A stretch of DNA of 64,000 nucleotides from Bradyrhizobiaceae bacterium (GTDB taxonomy: Bacteria; Pseudomonadota; Alphaproteobacteria; Rhizobiales; Xanthobacteraceae). Below are positions 26,063 through 35,079 of this stretch, piece after piece; positions within the stretch are counted from its first letter, which is position 1, and each line of letters starts with the position of its first letter. The notes under the pieces were generated by a model. It was not told the DNA's origin and ran no database searches. It saw nothing but the letters and a program-made list of their open reading frames with translations. The position numbers and the translations under genes are program-made. The stretch spans positions 1 through 64,000 of the forward strand of contig PQAH01000215.1 of NCBI GenBank assembly GCA_003105195.1. The letters are read 5' to 3'.

Positions 26063-27469
26063 ATGCTCGGCCGCTTCACGGCGCGACGCGTCGCAGCCCC
26101 GGAACTGGCGCCGGCGGAGCCCGAGCCGCCGGTCGCGGTGATCGAGGAGCCGAAGCGGCCCGAGCCGGAGCCCGCGCCGGCGGCGCCGGCCGCGCTCACC
26201 GAGAAGCTGCTCGACGCCAAGGTGCGGCTGCACCGGCGGCTGATCGAGGAGATCAACCTCTCGGCGATCGAGAAGGCGCCGGAAGACGAGGTGCGGCGGC
26301 AGATCCACGCCCTGGTCACGCAATACGTGGTCGGCGAGCGCATCGCGCTCAACGCCCAGGAGCTCGAGGACTTCGTCCTCGAGATCATCGACGAGATGAC
26401 GGGCCTCGGGCCGATCGAGCCGCTGCTCAACGACCCGACCATCAACGACATCCTGATCAACGGCCACGAATGCGTCTACGTGGAACGCGCCGGCATCCTC
26501 GAGCCGACGCCCGTGCGCTTCAAGGACGAGCCGCACCTCCTGCGCATCGTCAACAAGATCGTCTCGGCGGTCGGCCGCCGCGTCGACGAATCGCAGCCGC
26601 TGTGCGACGCGCGCCTGCTCGACGGCTCGCGCATCAACATCGCGGTGCGGCCGATCGCGGTCGACGGGCCGCTGGTCTCGATCCGCAAGTTCTCCAAGAA
26701 GCCCTTCAACCTGAAGAAGCTGGTCGACATCGGCGCGATCCGGCCGCAGATGGCCGAGGTGCTCTCGGCCGCCGTCAACGCGCGCGTGACGCTGATCATC
26801 TCGGGCGGCACCGGCTCGGGCAAGACCACCATGCTCAACGCGCTCTCGGCCTTCATCTCGGACAAGGAGCGCCTCGTCACCATCGAGGATGCGGCCGAGC
26901 TGCAGCTGCAGCAGCCGCATGTCGGCCGCATGGAGACGCGCCCGCCCAACATCGAGGGCAAGGGCGAGATCCGCCAGCGCGAGCTGGTGAAGAACGCGCT
27001 GCGCATGCGTCCCGACCGCATCATCCTCGGCGAGTGCCGCGGCGAGGAGGCGTTCGACATGCTGCAGGCGATGAACACGGGCCACGAAGGCTCCATGGCC
27101 ACGGTCCACGCCAACACGCCGCGCGACGCGATCTCGCGCCTCGAGCAGATGATCGGCATGGCGGGCCTGCCGATGACGGTCTCCTCGATCCGCGGCCAGA
27201 TCGCGGCCGCGATCCGGGTGATCGTGCAGCTGCAGCGCCTCTCGGACGGCAAGCGGCGCGTCACCAGCATCTCGGAGATCACGGGCCTGGAGGGCGACAT
27301 CCTGCAGATGCAGGAGATCTACCGGTTCGTGCGCACGGGCACCGCCGACGACGGCAGCGTCCAGGGCCACTTCCAGGCGACCGGGATCCGGCCGCGCTTC
27401 CTGGCCGAGCTGACGGCACGCGGGATCAACATCCCGGGCGCCTATTTCGATCCCTCCAAGCCGCTGTGA
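26063..27469 (+). CDS. cpaF: Tad secretion ATPase CpaF/TadA
   Basis: A 468-residue type II/IV secretion ATPase that powers Flp pilus extension and retraction. A proline-rich leader (residues 10-45) precedes the N-terminal domain. Walker A GGTGSGKT lies at 248-255, followed by TIEDAAELQL (Asp box), the RPDRIILGECRG Walker B region and the histidine box TGHEGSMATVHANTP. All catalytic elements are present. It sits ten bases after cpaE in the operon. Confidence 0.94.
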   Translation: MLGRFTARRVAAPELAPAEPEPPVAVIEEPKRPEPEPAPAAPAALTEKLLDAKVRLHRRLIEEINLSAIEKAPEDEVRRQIHALVTQYVVGERIALNAQELEDFVLEIIDEMTGLGPIEPLLNDPTINDILINGHECVYVERAGILEPTPVRFKDEPHLLRIVNKIVSAVGRRVDESQPLCDARLLDGSRINIAVRPIAVDGPLVSIRKFSKKPFNLKKLVDIGAIRPQMAEVLSAAVNARVTLIISGGTGSGKTTMLNALSAFISDKERLVTIEDAAELQLQQPHVGRMETRPPNIEGKGEIRQRELVKNALRMRPDRIILGECRGEEAFDMLQAMNTGHEGSMATVHANTPRDAISRLEQMIGMAGLPMTVSSIRGQIAAAIRVIVQLQRLSDGKRRVTSISEITGLEGDILQMQEIYRFVRTGTADDGSVQGHFQATGIRPRFLAELTARGINIPGAYFDPSKPL

Positions 27470-27474
27470 GCGCG

Positions 27475-28443
27475 ATGCCGTTCGAGATCAATTCGAACAT
27501 CCTGTTCCTGGCTTTCGCGGCGATCTCGGCGATCCTGGTGGCCGAGGCCGTCTACCTGCTGATGTTCTCGCGCGCCTCCTACCGCAGCCACGTGAACCGG
27601 CGCCTGCGGCTCTCCAAGAACGAGCCCGATCACGAGAAGATCCTGGTGCAGCTGCGACGCGAGCGCGGCCTGACCAATGACGGCCTCTACCGCTACAGCC
27701 TGCGCTGGTTCAACGCGCTGATGCTCGAATCGGGGCTGACCACCGGACCCGCCTGGCTGCTCGTGGTCGCGATGGTCGGCGGCGGCGGCACGTTCTTCGC
27801 GCTCACCGTGTTGCGGGAGAGCCTCGCCGAGGCGAGCCTCGGCGGCCTCGCGGTCGCGACGCTCCTCCCGCTGATCCTGCTCTGGGTGCTGCGGCGGCGG
27901 CGGCACCGGAAGTTCGGCGAGCAGTTTCCCGAGGCCATGGACATCATCGTGCGCAGCCTGCGCGCCGGACATCCGGTGCCGGTCGCGGTCGCGATGGTGG
28001 CGCGCGAGCTGCCCGACCCGATCGGCACCGAGTTCGGGCTGGCGGCCGACGAGATCACCTACGGCGCGGACGTGGAGACCGCGATGCGCAACCTCTATTT
28101 CAGGGTCGGCCAGGAGGACCTGCCGCTGTTCGTGACCGCGGTCGCGATCCAGGGCTCCACCGGCGGCAACCTGAGCGAGATCCTGGAGAACCTCTCCAGC
28201 GTGATCCGCATGCGCTTCAAGATGCGGCGCAAGGTCAAGGCGCTCGCCTCGGAGGGCAAGTTCTCGGCGCTGTTCCTCTCGGGCCTGCCGATCGCGATCT
28301 TCGTCCTGCTCGGCGTGGTCGCGCCCAATCACTACGGCGCGGTGTGGCACTTCGACGCCACCAAGATCGGCCTCGCGATGGCGGGCGCATGGATGGTGGC
28401 GGGCAACATCGTCATGTACCGCATGGTGAACTTCAGGATCTGA
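27475..28443 (+). CDS. tadB: Tad inner-membrane protein TadB
   Basis: A 322-residue inner-membrane platform protein with a type II secretion F domain. Membrane helices lie near residues 8-30 and 95-140, and a pair at the C-terminus. The GspF motif includes FPEAMDIIVRSLRAGHPV and later QGSTGGNLSEILENLS. The start may be the ATG at 27475 or the in-frame GTG at 27466 that overlaps the cpaF stop (GTGA). It partners with TadC to form the membrane base moved by CpaF. Confidence 0.92.
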   Translation: MPFEINSNILFLAFAAISAILVAEAVYLLMFSRASYRSHVNRRLRLSKNEPDHEKILVQLRRERGLTNDGLYRYSLRWFNALMLESGLTTGPAWLLVVAMVGGGGTFFALTVLRESLAEASLGGLAVATLLPLILLWVLRRRRHRKFGEQFPEAMDIIVRSLRAGHPVPVAVAMVARELPDPIGTEFGLAADEITYGADVETAMRNLYFRVGQEDLPLFVTAVAIQGSTGGNLSEILENLSSVIRMRFKMRRKVKALASEGKFSALFLSGLPIAIFVLLGVVAPNHYGAVWHFDATKIGLAMAGAWMVAGNIVMYRMVNFRI

Positions 28444-28444
28444 C

Positions 28445-29416
28445 ATGGACGCCCTGCTCGATCAGGTCCTGCCCCTGTTCGGCGGCGACGCGACGCTGGC
28501 GCTCAGCCTGTTCGTGTTCCTGTCCGCGACACTGCTCGCCTTCGGCGCCATGGCGGCCATGCAGGTGCGCCTCTCGGTGCGCCGGCGCGCGGCCGAGCTC
28601 GCGGTCGAGGGCGGCGCGCCGTCCGCCGAAGACCCGCGCTCGCTGCGCTACGCGAGCCGGCAGGCGACGCAGCGGCTGATCGACTACACCTCGAAGCACT
28701 TCTCCACGGTCGATGCCGGCGAGATGAAGGAGCTGCGCCGCCGGCTGATCCAGGCGGGCTTCCTCGACCCGCGCGCGCCGGTGCTGTTCTTCCTCGCGCG
28801 CGCCCTGCTGGCGGTGGTGCTGGCGGGCGCGGGTTTCGTCACGACCCCGCTCGTGCTCGCGCCCGACAGCGCGCTCTACTGGCCGGCGATCTGGTTCCAG
28901 GGGCTGGTCGGCTATTTCGCGCCCAACATCGTCGTCAACCGCCGGATCAAGGCGCGCCAGCTGGAGCACCAGCAGGGCTTCCCGGACTTCATGGACCTCC
29001 TGGTGGTCTGCGCCGATGCGGGCCTGAGCATGGAGGCGGCGCTCGACCGGGTCGGGCGCGAGCTCTCGGACTCCTATCCCTCGCTCAGCTCCAACATCCA
29101 CATGGCGATGCTGGAGATCCGGGCCGGGCGCACCATGAGCGACGCGCTGGAGCATTTCGGCGACCGGCTCGGCCTCGAGGAGGCGCGCTCCTTCGCGACG
29201 CTCCTGCAGCAGTCCGAGAAGCTCGGCTCGAGCCTCACCGACGCGCTGCGCGTCTACAGCGAGGACATGCGCCACAAGCGGCTCTCCCGCGCCGAGGAGA
29301 AAGCCTACAGCCTGCCCGCCAAGCTCTCGGTGCCGCTGATCATCTGCGTGTTCCCGGTGGTGATCATCGTGATCCTGCTGCCCGTCTATGTGCGGCTGAA
29401 GATGGGCGCCTGGTGA
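28445..29416 (+). CDS. tadC: Tad inner-membrane protein TadC
   Basis: A 323-residue paralogue of TadB with the same GspF fold: FPDFMDLLVVCADAGLSMEAAL and then LLQQSEKLGSSLTDALRVYSEDMR are the conserved blocks. Helices occur near residues 15-38, 105-145 and 290-318. Its ATG lies one base after the tadB stop, so the pair is coupled. Confidence 0.92.
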   Translation: MDALLDQVLPLFGGDATLALSLFVFLSATLLAFGAMAAMQVRLSVRRRAAELAVEGGAPSAEDPRSLRYASRQATQRLIDYTSKHFSTVDAGEMKELRRRLIQAGFLDPRAPVLFFLARALLAVVLAGAGFVTTPLVLAPDSALYWPAIWFQGLVGYFAPNIVVNRRIKARQLEHQQGFPDFMDLLVVCADAGLSMEAALDRVGRELSDSYPSLSSNIHMAMLEIRAGRTMSDALEHFGDRLGLEEARSFATLLQQSEKLGSSLTDALRVYSEDMRHKRLSRAEEKAYSLPAKLSVPLIICVFPVVIIVILLPVYVRLKMGAW

Positions 29417-29496
29417 CGGCCGCGCCCCCGCGTCGGCGGAGGACGCGCCATCCGGTTTGCTACGTTCCCGGGCGGCCGGAACCCGGCGAGAAAGTA

Positions 29497-29520
29497 TTAA
29501 CCATCCGACCCTATTGTTAA
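29497..29520. promoter_or_regulatory. CtrA-like half-sites upstream of tadD
   Basis: TTAACCAT at 29497-29504 equals the extended CtrA half-site remembered from Caulobacter, and GTTAA(C) follows at 29516-29521. The spacing is 12 bases rather than the seven of a full TTAA-N7-TTAA site. The pair is about 75-95 bases before the tadD ATG, consistent with a separate, perhaps cell-cycle-linked, promoter after tadC. Confidence 0.3.
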
Positions 29521-29593
29521 CGAATCCTGGATGCCGCGACGGTGCGGCACCCGGGACTCGGTATTGCGCGGCCGCTGGGGCCGCCTGGGTCGC

Positions 29594-30127
29594 ATGATGG
29601 GTATCGCAGCGTCTCGCCTTGGCCTGGTCGCGGCCGCCCTCCTGGGCCTCGCGGGCTGCGGCTCGCTGGCCCCCGGGGTCGACCCGAGCCCGACCGGGTC
29701 GATCGGGAGGCCCGCCGACCCGGCCTCGGTGTCGGCCGCGCTGCAGGGCAGCGACCCCGCCGACGACCTCAGCCTCGGCAAGCGCCACTATCGGGAGCAG
29801 AACTACGGGCTCGCCGAGAAGCATTTCCGCCGCGTGGTCGAGAAGCTGCCGAAGGACGGCGAAGGCTGGCTCGGCCTCGCGGCGTCCTACGACCGGCTGC
29901 GCCGCTTCGACCTCGCCGACCGCGCCTATGGCCAGGTGCTCGAGATCTACGGGCCGACGCCCGAGGTGCTCAACAATCTCGGCTACTCCTACCTGCTGCG
30001 CGGCGACTTCAAGCGGGCGCGGATCAAGCTCACCGAGGCCGCCGCCAAGGACCCGGACAACCCCTACATCCGCAACAATGTCGAGCTGCTCGAGGTCACC
30101 CAGAAGCACGGCAAGGGCCTGCGCTGA
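29594..30127 (+). CDS. tadD: TPR lipoprotein TadD
   Basis: A 177-residue lipoprotein. The lipobox LLGLAGC ends near residue 22, and residues 60-170 form about three tetratricopeptide repeats (YREQNYGLAEKHFRRVVEKL, LADRAYGQVLEIYG, GDFKRARIKLTEAAAKDP). TadD is needed for Tad pilus assembly, probably as an outer-membrane pilotin-like factor. Tandem ATGs at 29594 and 29597 can start it; an upstream frame to 29531 lacks a ribosome site. It is separated from tadC by 177 bases with possible CtrA-like sites, so it may have its own promoter. Confidence 0.85.
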   Translation: MMGIAASRLGLVAAALLGLAGCGSLAPGVDPSPTGSIGRPADPASVSAALQGSDPADDLSLGKRHYREQNYGLAEKHFRRVVEKLPKDGEGWLGLAASYDRLRRFDLADRAYGQVLEIYGPTPEVLNNLGYSYLLRGDFKRARIKLTEAAAKDPDNPYIRNNVELLEVTQKHGKGLR

Positions 30128-30249
30128 GGCGCGGAGCCCGCACATACGACCTCGACGGAAAACCGCCCTCCCCGCGCCGACGTGCCGGCAACCGGAACGC
30201 GCGCCGCCGGGGCCGGTCGGCGAACGCCGGCGCCGGCCGGCCGGGCCGG

Positions 30250-30768
30250 TTACGGCCGGCCCTCGCTGCGGCCGAGGAAATCGCGCTTGCCGAGCTCGAT
30301 GCCGCTGTGGCGCAGGATGTCGTAGGCCGTGGTGGCGTGGAAATAGAAGTTCGGAATCGCGAAGTTGATCAGGTAGGCCTCGCCCTTCAGCGTGAGCGGG
30401 GTCCCGCCGACCGGGAAGGTGACGTCCTTGTCCTCGGTGCCGTCGACCTGCGCGGGCGTCACCAGCTTGATGGCGTCGATCGTGCGGACGATGCGCTCTT
30501 TCAGCTCGGGGATGGTCTTCTCGTGGTCCTGGAACCGCGGCAGGTCGACGCCCGAGAGGCGCGCGACCGCGTTCTTGGCGAAATCGCCGGCGAGCTGGAC
30601 CTGCTTCACCAGCGGAAACATGTCGGGATAGAGCCGCGCCTGCAGCAGCGCCGCGGGATCGATCTTGCGCAGCGTGCAATGGGCCTCGACCTTGTCGAGG
30701 ATCATGGAAAGCGCGTTCAGGGTCTGCAGGAAGCCGGGCACGCTGGCGCGGTACATGGAGATGGACAT
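30250..30768 (-). CDS. DUF1993 family protein
   Basis: A 172-residue protein that matches the DUF1993 family by its opening SISMYRASVPGFLQTLNALS and the closing NFYFHATTAYDILRHSGIELGKRDFLG. The fold is a DinB-like four-helix bundle with scattered histidines (His143 region) that could bind metal. Function is unknown. It is a lone gene on the minus strand, convergent with tadD. Confidence 0.85.
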   Translation of the reverse strand: MSISMYRASVPGFLQTLNALSMILDKVEAHCTLRKIDPAALLQARLYPDMFPLVKQVQLAGDFAKNAVARLSGVDLPRFQDHEKTIPELKERIVRTIDAIKLVTPAQVDGTEDKDVTFPVGGTPLTLKGEAYLINFAIPNFYFHATTAYDILRHSGIELGKRDFLGRSEGRP

Positions 30769-30868
30769 CGGGGATCTCTCTGCGGGCGTAGTTCCACGGA
30801 TCGGGACGTTAGCGAATTGGCAAGCGGTCCGTGTCTATCATTGGTAAACCGAGTGTAAAGGCTATCCC

Positions 30869-31534
30869 ATGGCCGAGTCCGCAACCGTCGCGCCGAAGCG
30901 CGACTCCACGGCGCTGGCGCTCGTCTGGGCGGCCGCCATCGCGTGCACGCTCACGGCCGGCATCCTGTTGAGCGCGAGCGGGTCGGGCGCGCTGCAGCAG
31001 ACGCTGCGCATGCTCGGCTTCGGCCGCCAGAGCGCGATCGAGACCCGGCAGGATCAGCAGGCGCTGGCGCTCGCGGGGCTCGAGCGCATGATCCTGACGG
31101 TCAGCCGCGAGGTCGGCGCGCTCGACACTCGCATGGGGGTCGCCGAGCACAAGGAGACGATCGCGGCCGAGCGGCTGACGCGGCTCGACGGCGACGTCAC
31201 GGCGCTGCGCGGCGAGGTGGGCGAGACGCGGGCGGCGCGGGCCGACATGGCGCGGCTGCGCTCGACCATCGACGCCAACGAGCGGGCGCAGCAGAAGACC
31301 CTCACTGCGCTCACCAAGCGGATCGACCGGCTGGAGCAGTCGATCGGCCGCGACCTCACGGCCGCGACCGGATCCGTCCCGCCGCCGGCCGCGAAGCCGG
31401 CCAAGCGCCGCGAGCGCGCCGCCGAGCCGGACCCGATCGCCGATGCCATGACCGAGCTGATGATCCTGCACGGCCTGCCCAACGCCGAGGGACCGTCCGG
31501 CCACGTGATCGACAAGCCGAGCGTGGGGCAGTAG
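30869..31534 (+). CDS. Membrane-anchored coiled-coil protein of unknown function
   Basis: A 221-residue protein of no recognised family. One membrane helix (ALALVWAAAIACTLTAGILL, about residues 15-34) anchors it, and residues 55-170 are a long heptad-rich coiled coil. A basic proline-rich linker (PPPAAKPAKRRERA) leads to a conserved-looking tail, IADAMTELMILHGLPN. Topology suggests a periplasmic coiled coil. It converges on the oxidase gene only eight bases away. Confidence 0.7.
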   Translation: MAESATVAPKRDSTALALVWAAAIACTLTAGILLSASGSGALQQTLRMLGFGRQSAIETRQDQQALALAGLERMILTVSREVGALDTRMGVAEHKETIAAERLTRLDGDVTALRGEVGETRAARADMARLRSTIDANERAQQKTLTALTKRIDRLEQSIGRDLTAATGSVPPPAAKPAKRRERAAEPDPIADAMTELMILHGLPNAEGPSGHVIDKPSVGQ

Positions 31535-31542
31535 CGCGGATC

Positions 31543-32670
31543 TCAGTAGCGGTCGTCGCAAGGCGCGATGTAGGGGAAGGCACTCAGCACGTGGGCGGGG
31601 CCCGCCGGCGCGGCCGGGCGCAGGCAGGACCCGTCGAGCGCCGAGAGGCGATCGACCCCCATGAGGCCGAGGGTGCGGACGATCTCGTCCTCCAGCAATT
31701 CGAGCACGCGCAGGACGCCGGCGCGTCCCGCGGCGGCGAGGCCGAAGCAGTAGAGGCGGCCGATGCCGACCGCATCGGCGCCGAGGGCGATCGCCTTGAC
31801 GACGTCGGTGCCGCGGCAGAAGCCGCCGTCGATGACGATCTCGGCGCGACCCTGCACGGCCGCCGCGATCTCGGGCAGCGCATCGATCGCGCCGCGGCCG
31901 TGGTCGAGCTGGCGTCCGCCGTGGTTCGAGACATAGACGACCTCGACGCCGTGCTCGACCGCCATGGCGGCGTCGGCCGCGGTCATGATCCCCTTCAGGA
32001 TCAGCGGGACCGGATACTTGCGCTTGAGCCGCGCGACCTCGTTCCAGTCGAGCATGGCCTGGAAGTCCGCCTGCCCGGCGGTGCGCGGCGAGGCCGCGAC
32101 GAACCGCTTGGCGATGTCGCGCTCGCGCCGGCTGTAATGGGCGCTATCGACCGTGAGACAGAGCGCGCGACAGCCGGCCGCCATCAGGCGCTCGACATGG
32201 GCGTCGATCCAGGCGGCGTCGCCGCGCACATAGAGCTGGAAGATGCGGAAGGCGTCGGGCGCGCGACGCGCGGTCTCCTCCAGCGCCGGCAACGTGACCG
32301 AGCTCTGCAGCATGCCGCAGCCGAAGGCCTGCGCGGCCTCGGCGACCGGGGCCGCGCCCTCCGGATCGAAGCGGTCGATGGAGCCGACCGGGGCGAGCAC
32401 CACCGGAATGCGGAGCCTGGCGCCGAGGAGCGCGCCCGCACAATCGACCCGCGCGACATTGCGCAGCACGCGCGGCTCGAGCGCGATCGCGTCGAGCCCC
32501 CGGCGGTTGCGTCGCAAGGTGGTCTCGGTCTCGGTGCCGCCGACCAGATAATCCCAGCGGTCGCGGTCGAGCTTCTCGCGCGCCGCCGCGACGATCTCGT
32601 GCAGGCACTGGAAGCGCTCGCGCACCGCGTCCATGTCGGGGGCGGCGGCAACCTCGGACGTCCTCGACAC
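31543..32670 (-). CDS. FMN-dependent alpha-hydroxy acid oxidase/dehydrogenase
   Basis: A 375-residue TIM-barrel flavoenzyme of the lactate/glycolate/mandelate oxidoreductase family. The GTG at 32670 has an AAGGAA site seven bases upstream; an ATG at 32634 is a shorter alternative. Lys226 (LILKGIM), His250 and Arg253 (VSNHGGRQLDHG) are the expected FMN-binding and catalytic residues, and DGGFCRGTDVVKAIALGADAVGIGR binds the FMN phosphate. It oxidises an L-2-hydroxy acid to the 2-oxo acid. The substrate is not evident. It is divergent from the hydrolase gene. Confidence 0.9.
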   Translation of the reverse strand: MSRTSEVAAAPDMDAVRERFQCLHEIVAAAREKLDRDRWDYLVGGTETETTLRRNRRGLDAIALEPRVLRNVARVDCAGALLGARLRIPVVLAPVGSIDRFDPEGAAPVAEAAQAFGCGMLQSSVTLPALEETARRAPDAFRIFQLYVRGDAAWIDAHVERLMAAGCRALCLTVDSAHYSRRERDIAKRFVAASPRTAGQADFQAMLDWNEVARLKRKYPVPLILKGIMTAADAAMAVEHGVEVVYVSNHGGRQLDHGRGAIDALPEIAAAVQGRAEIVIDGGFCRGTDVVKAIALGADAVGIGRLYCFGLAAAGRAGVLRVLELLEDEIVRTLGLMGVDRLSALDGSCLRPAAPAGPAHVLSAFPYIAPCDDRY

Positions 32671-32787
32671 GTGGCAATTCCTTCGGATTTCGGTGAGAAT
32701 GCGGCGGCTGGCGGGGCGGCATTCTAATCGGCTCGCAGGCGCTGCCAAGCCGGCGCGCACGCGGATGGGGCAGGATCCGGAGGCACG

Positions 32788-33579
32788 ATGGAGCCGCAGC
32801 AGCAGGCGACAGTGGACGTGCTGACGAGCGGCGGCGGCCCGACGGTGGTGCTGGTGCATTCGAGCATGTCGGGGGCGCGGCAGTGGACCCGGCTGATGGC
32901 GGAGCACGGCGAGCGCTTCGCGTTCCGCGCCGTGAACCTGTACGGCTACGGGCGCACGCCGGCCTGGGCGCACGCCAAGGCGCCGACGCTCGACGACTTC
33001 GCCGATGCGGTCGTGGCGGCGGTGCCGGACGGCGCGACGCTCAGCCTGGTCGGCCATTCCTTCGGCGGCGCGGTCGCGATGCAGGCGGCGCGCAAGCTCG
33101 CCGGGCGCGTGGAGCGGCTCGTGCTGATCGAGCCGAGCCTGTTCTACCTCCTGCGCCTGCACGGCCGCACCGAGGCCTATGCCGAGATCTCGGCGCTGTC
33201 GCAGCGCATGGACCCCTCCGCGCCGGCCGCCGCAGCCGAGCATTTCATCAGCTATTGGGGCGGGCCGGATGCCTGGGCGGCGACGCCGGAGGAGCGCCGG
33301 GCCGCCTTCGCGCGCGCGGTCGGCGTCGTGGTGCACGAGTGGTTTGCGGTGTTCTCGGGCGACACGACGCGGGAGGCCTGGGCCGGGATCCTGCCGCCGC
33401 GCACGCTGCTCCTCTCCTCGCGTGCGCCCATGCGCCCGTCGCGCGAGATCATGGAGCTCCTGTCGACGGCGCAGCCGGACTGGACGCTCACGCAGATCGC
33501 AGACGGCGGGCACATGGCGCCGCTCACCCATCCGCAGCTGGTCAACCCCGTGATCCGCGCGTTCCTGGAGCGCCGCTGA
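32788..33579 (+). CDS. Alpha/beta hydrolase
   Basis: A 263-residue alpha/beta hydrolase. The nucleophile elbow is GHSFGG near residue 89-94 and the catalytic histidine is in DGGHMAPLTHP near the C-terminus. LVHSSMSGARQW supplies the oxyanion region. There is no signal peptide. Members are esterases, C-C hydrolases or lactonases; the gene context gives no clear substrate. Confidence 0.87.
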   Translation: MEPQQQATVDVLTSGGGPTVVLVHSSMSGARQWTRLMAEHGERFAFRAVNLYGYGRTPAWAHAKAPTLDDFADAVVAAVPDGATLSLVGHSFGGAVAMQAARKLAGRVERLVLIEPSLFYLLRLHGRTEAYAEISALSQRMDPSAPAAAAEHFISYWGGPDAWAATPEERRAAFARAVGVVVHEWFAVFSGDTTREAWAGILPPRTLLLSSRAPMRPSREIMELLSTAQPDWTLTQIADGGHMAPLTHPQLVNPVIRAFLERR

Positions 33580-33671
33580 GGTACGGCGCGAGCTCGCCGG
33601 GGCGGCCCGGCTCCGCTCACGCAAGCGCCGGTGGTCGGCCGGGACGCCACGCCCGCGGGAGCGGCCGACCC

Positions 33672-34370
33672 TCAGATCAGCAATTCGAGAATCTCCCGAT
33701 TTGACAGGATGTTCGCGGAAACGTCGTGGTGCTGGATCGCGCCGTTGGCAACGATGTAGATGCGGTCCGAGACGTTGCAGGTCAGCTTCGCGTTCTGCTC
33801 GACCAGCAACACCGTCAATCCCTGCCCGCGCAGGCTCTTGAGCGCACGCCCGATCTCGCCGATGACGATCGGTGCCAGTCCGAGCGACGGCTCGTCGAGC
33901 ACCAGGAGCTTGGGATCCGACATCAACCCGATCGCCACCGCGAGCATCTGCTGCTGGCCGCCGGACAGCGTGCCGGCGGCCTGCCAGCGGCGCTCGGCCA
34001 GGATCGGGAAGAGCGCGAAGCCACGCTCGATGTTGCGGGCGATCTGCGCCTTGTCGGCCAGGGAGTAGCCGCCCATCAGCAGGTTCTCCTCCACCGACAT
34101 GCGGGGGAACAGACCGCGGCCCTCGGGAACGATCGAGATGCCGAGACGGATGCGCCGGTGCGGCGGGACGGCCGCGAGGTCCTGGCCTTCGAAGTCGACG
34201 CGGCCGCGCAGTGGAACCACGACCCCGCCGATGGTCTTGACGATCGACGACTTGCCGGCCCCGTTGGCGCCAACCAGCCCGACGATCTCGCCCGCCTCCA
34301 CGCGGATCGCCACCTCGTCGACGGCCAGGAACGGCCCGTAACGGACCGTCAGGTTCTCGACCTCAAGCAT
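33672..34370 (-). CDS. livF: Branched-chain amino acid-type ABC transporter ATPase (LivF)
   Basis: A 232-residue ABC ATPase of the LivF type. Walker A VGANGAGKSS lies near 33-42, the signature LSGGQQQ near 135, and Walker B LLVLDEPSLGLAP follows. It energises the importer with LivG, LivM and LivH. It is the last gene of the long minus-strand catabolic operon; its ATG overlaps the end of livG by eight bases. Confidence 0.92.
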   Translation of the reverse strand: MLEVENLTVRYGPFLAVDEVAIRVEAGEIVGLVGANGAGKSSIVKTIGGVVVPLRGRVDFEGQDLAAVPPHRRIRLGISIVPEGRGLFPRMSVEENLLMGGYSLADKAQIARNIERGFALFPILAERRWQAAGTLSGGQQQMLAVAIGLMSDPKLLVLDEPSLGLAPIVIGEIGRALKSLRGQGLTVLLVEQNAKLTCNVSDRIYIVANGAIQHHDVSANILSNREILELLI

Positions 34371-35079
34371 CGGCGCTTCCCAGATACTTCTCGATCACGC
34401 GCTGATCCGTGAGGATCTCGGCCGGCGGACCGTCGGCGATCTTCTCTCCGGCCAGCAGAACGACGACCCGGTCGGCGAGCTCGCGGATCACCTTCATGGT
34501 GTGCTCGATCACGAACACCGAGCAGCGCGACTTGAGCTCCGCCAACAGGCCGATCATCGCCCGCACTTCGACCGAGGAGAGGCCGCCGACCGGCTCGTCC
34601 AGCATGATGAGCTTGGGACGTTGCACGAGGCGCATCAGCAGCTCGAGCCGGCGCTGCTCGTAGAGCGTGAGGCCGCCCGCGACGGCGTCCAGGCGACCGC
34701 CGAGGGCCAGCCAGCCGATCGCCTCGTCGACCTCGGCGCGCGCGAGTGGCGCCTCCGCATCGACCAGCGCCGTGGCGATATTGTCGCGCACCGTCAGTTC
34801 GCGGAACACCCGCACGGCCTGGTAGGTGCGGGTCAGGCCGGCATCGGCGATGCGGTGCGGCTTGCGCCCGAGGAGGGGACGACCCGCGAAATCCACGGCG
34901 CCGGAGGTCGGGGCGAGATGCCCGGTGATGACGTTGACGAATGTGGTCTTGCCCGACCCGTTCGGTCCGATCATGCCGAGCGTCTCGCCCGCCATCTGGG
35001 CGACGCACACGTCCCGCAAGGCCACGACGCCGCCGAATCGCATCGTGACGCTGCGGGCATCGAGGAGGGGCGCGCTCAT
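34363..35079 (-). CDS. livG: Branched-chain amino acid-type ABC transporter ATPase (LivG)
   Basis: A 238-residue LivG-type ATPase. Walker A GPNGSGKTT lies near 37-45 and Walker B LIMLDEPVGGLSS near 160. The ABC signature position reads LTLYEQRRLELLMRL, where the canonical LSxGQ is replaced by TLYEQ, a variation common in LivG proteins. It overlaps livM by four bases. Confidence 0.91.
   Translation of the reverse strand: MSAPLLDARSVTMRFGGVVALRDVCVAQMAGETLGMIGPNGSGKTTFVNVITGHLAPTSGAVDFAGRPLLGRKPHRIADAGLTRTYQAVRVFRELTVRDNIATALVDAEAPLARAEVDEAIGWLALGGRLDAVAGGLTLYEQRRLELLMRLVQRPKLIMLDEPVGGLSSVEVRAMIGLLAELKSRCSVFVIEHTMKVIRELADRVVVLLAGEKIADGPPAEILTDQRVIEKYLGSADA

Noticed and set aside
22692..26460. 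Long minus-strand frames opposite cpaB-cpaE
   Set aside because: Low-complexity Arg/Gly/Ala/His translation and no ribosome sites; the plus-strand tad genes explain the region fully.
30128..30249. GC-rich 'GCCGGCC' runs after tadD, considered as a repeat array
   Set aside because: Only short overlapping GCCGG strings without regular period; ordinary base composition.
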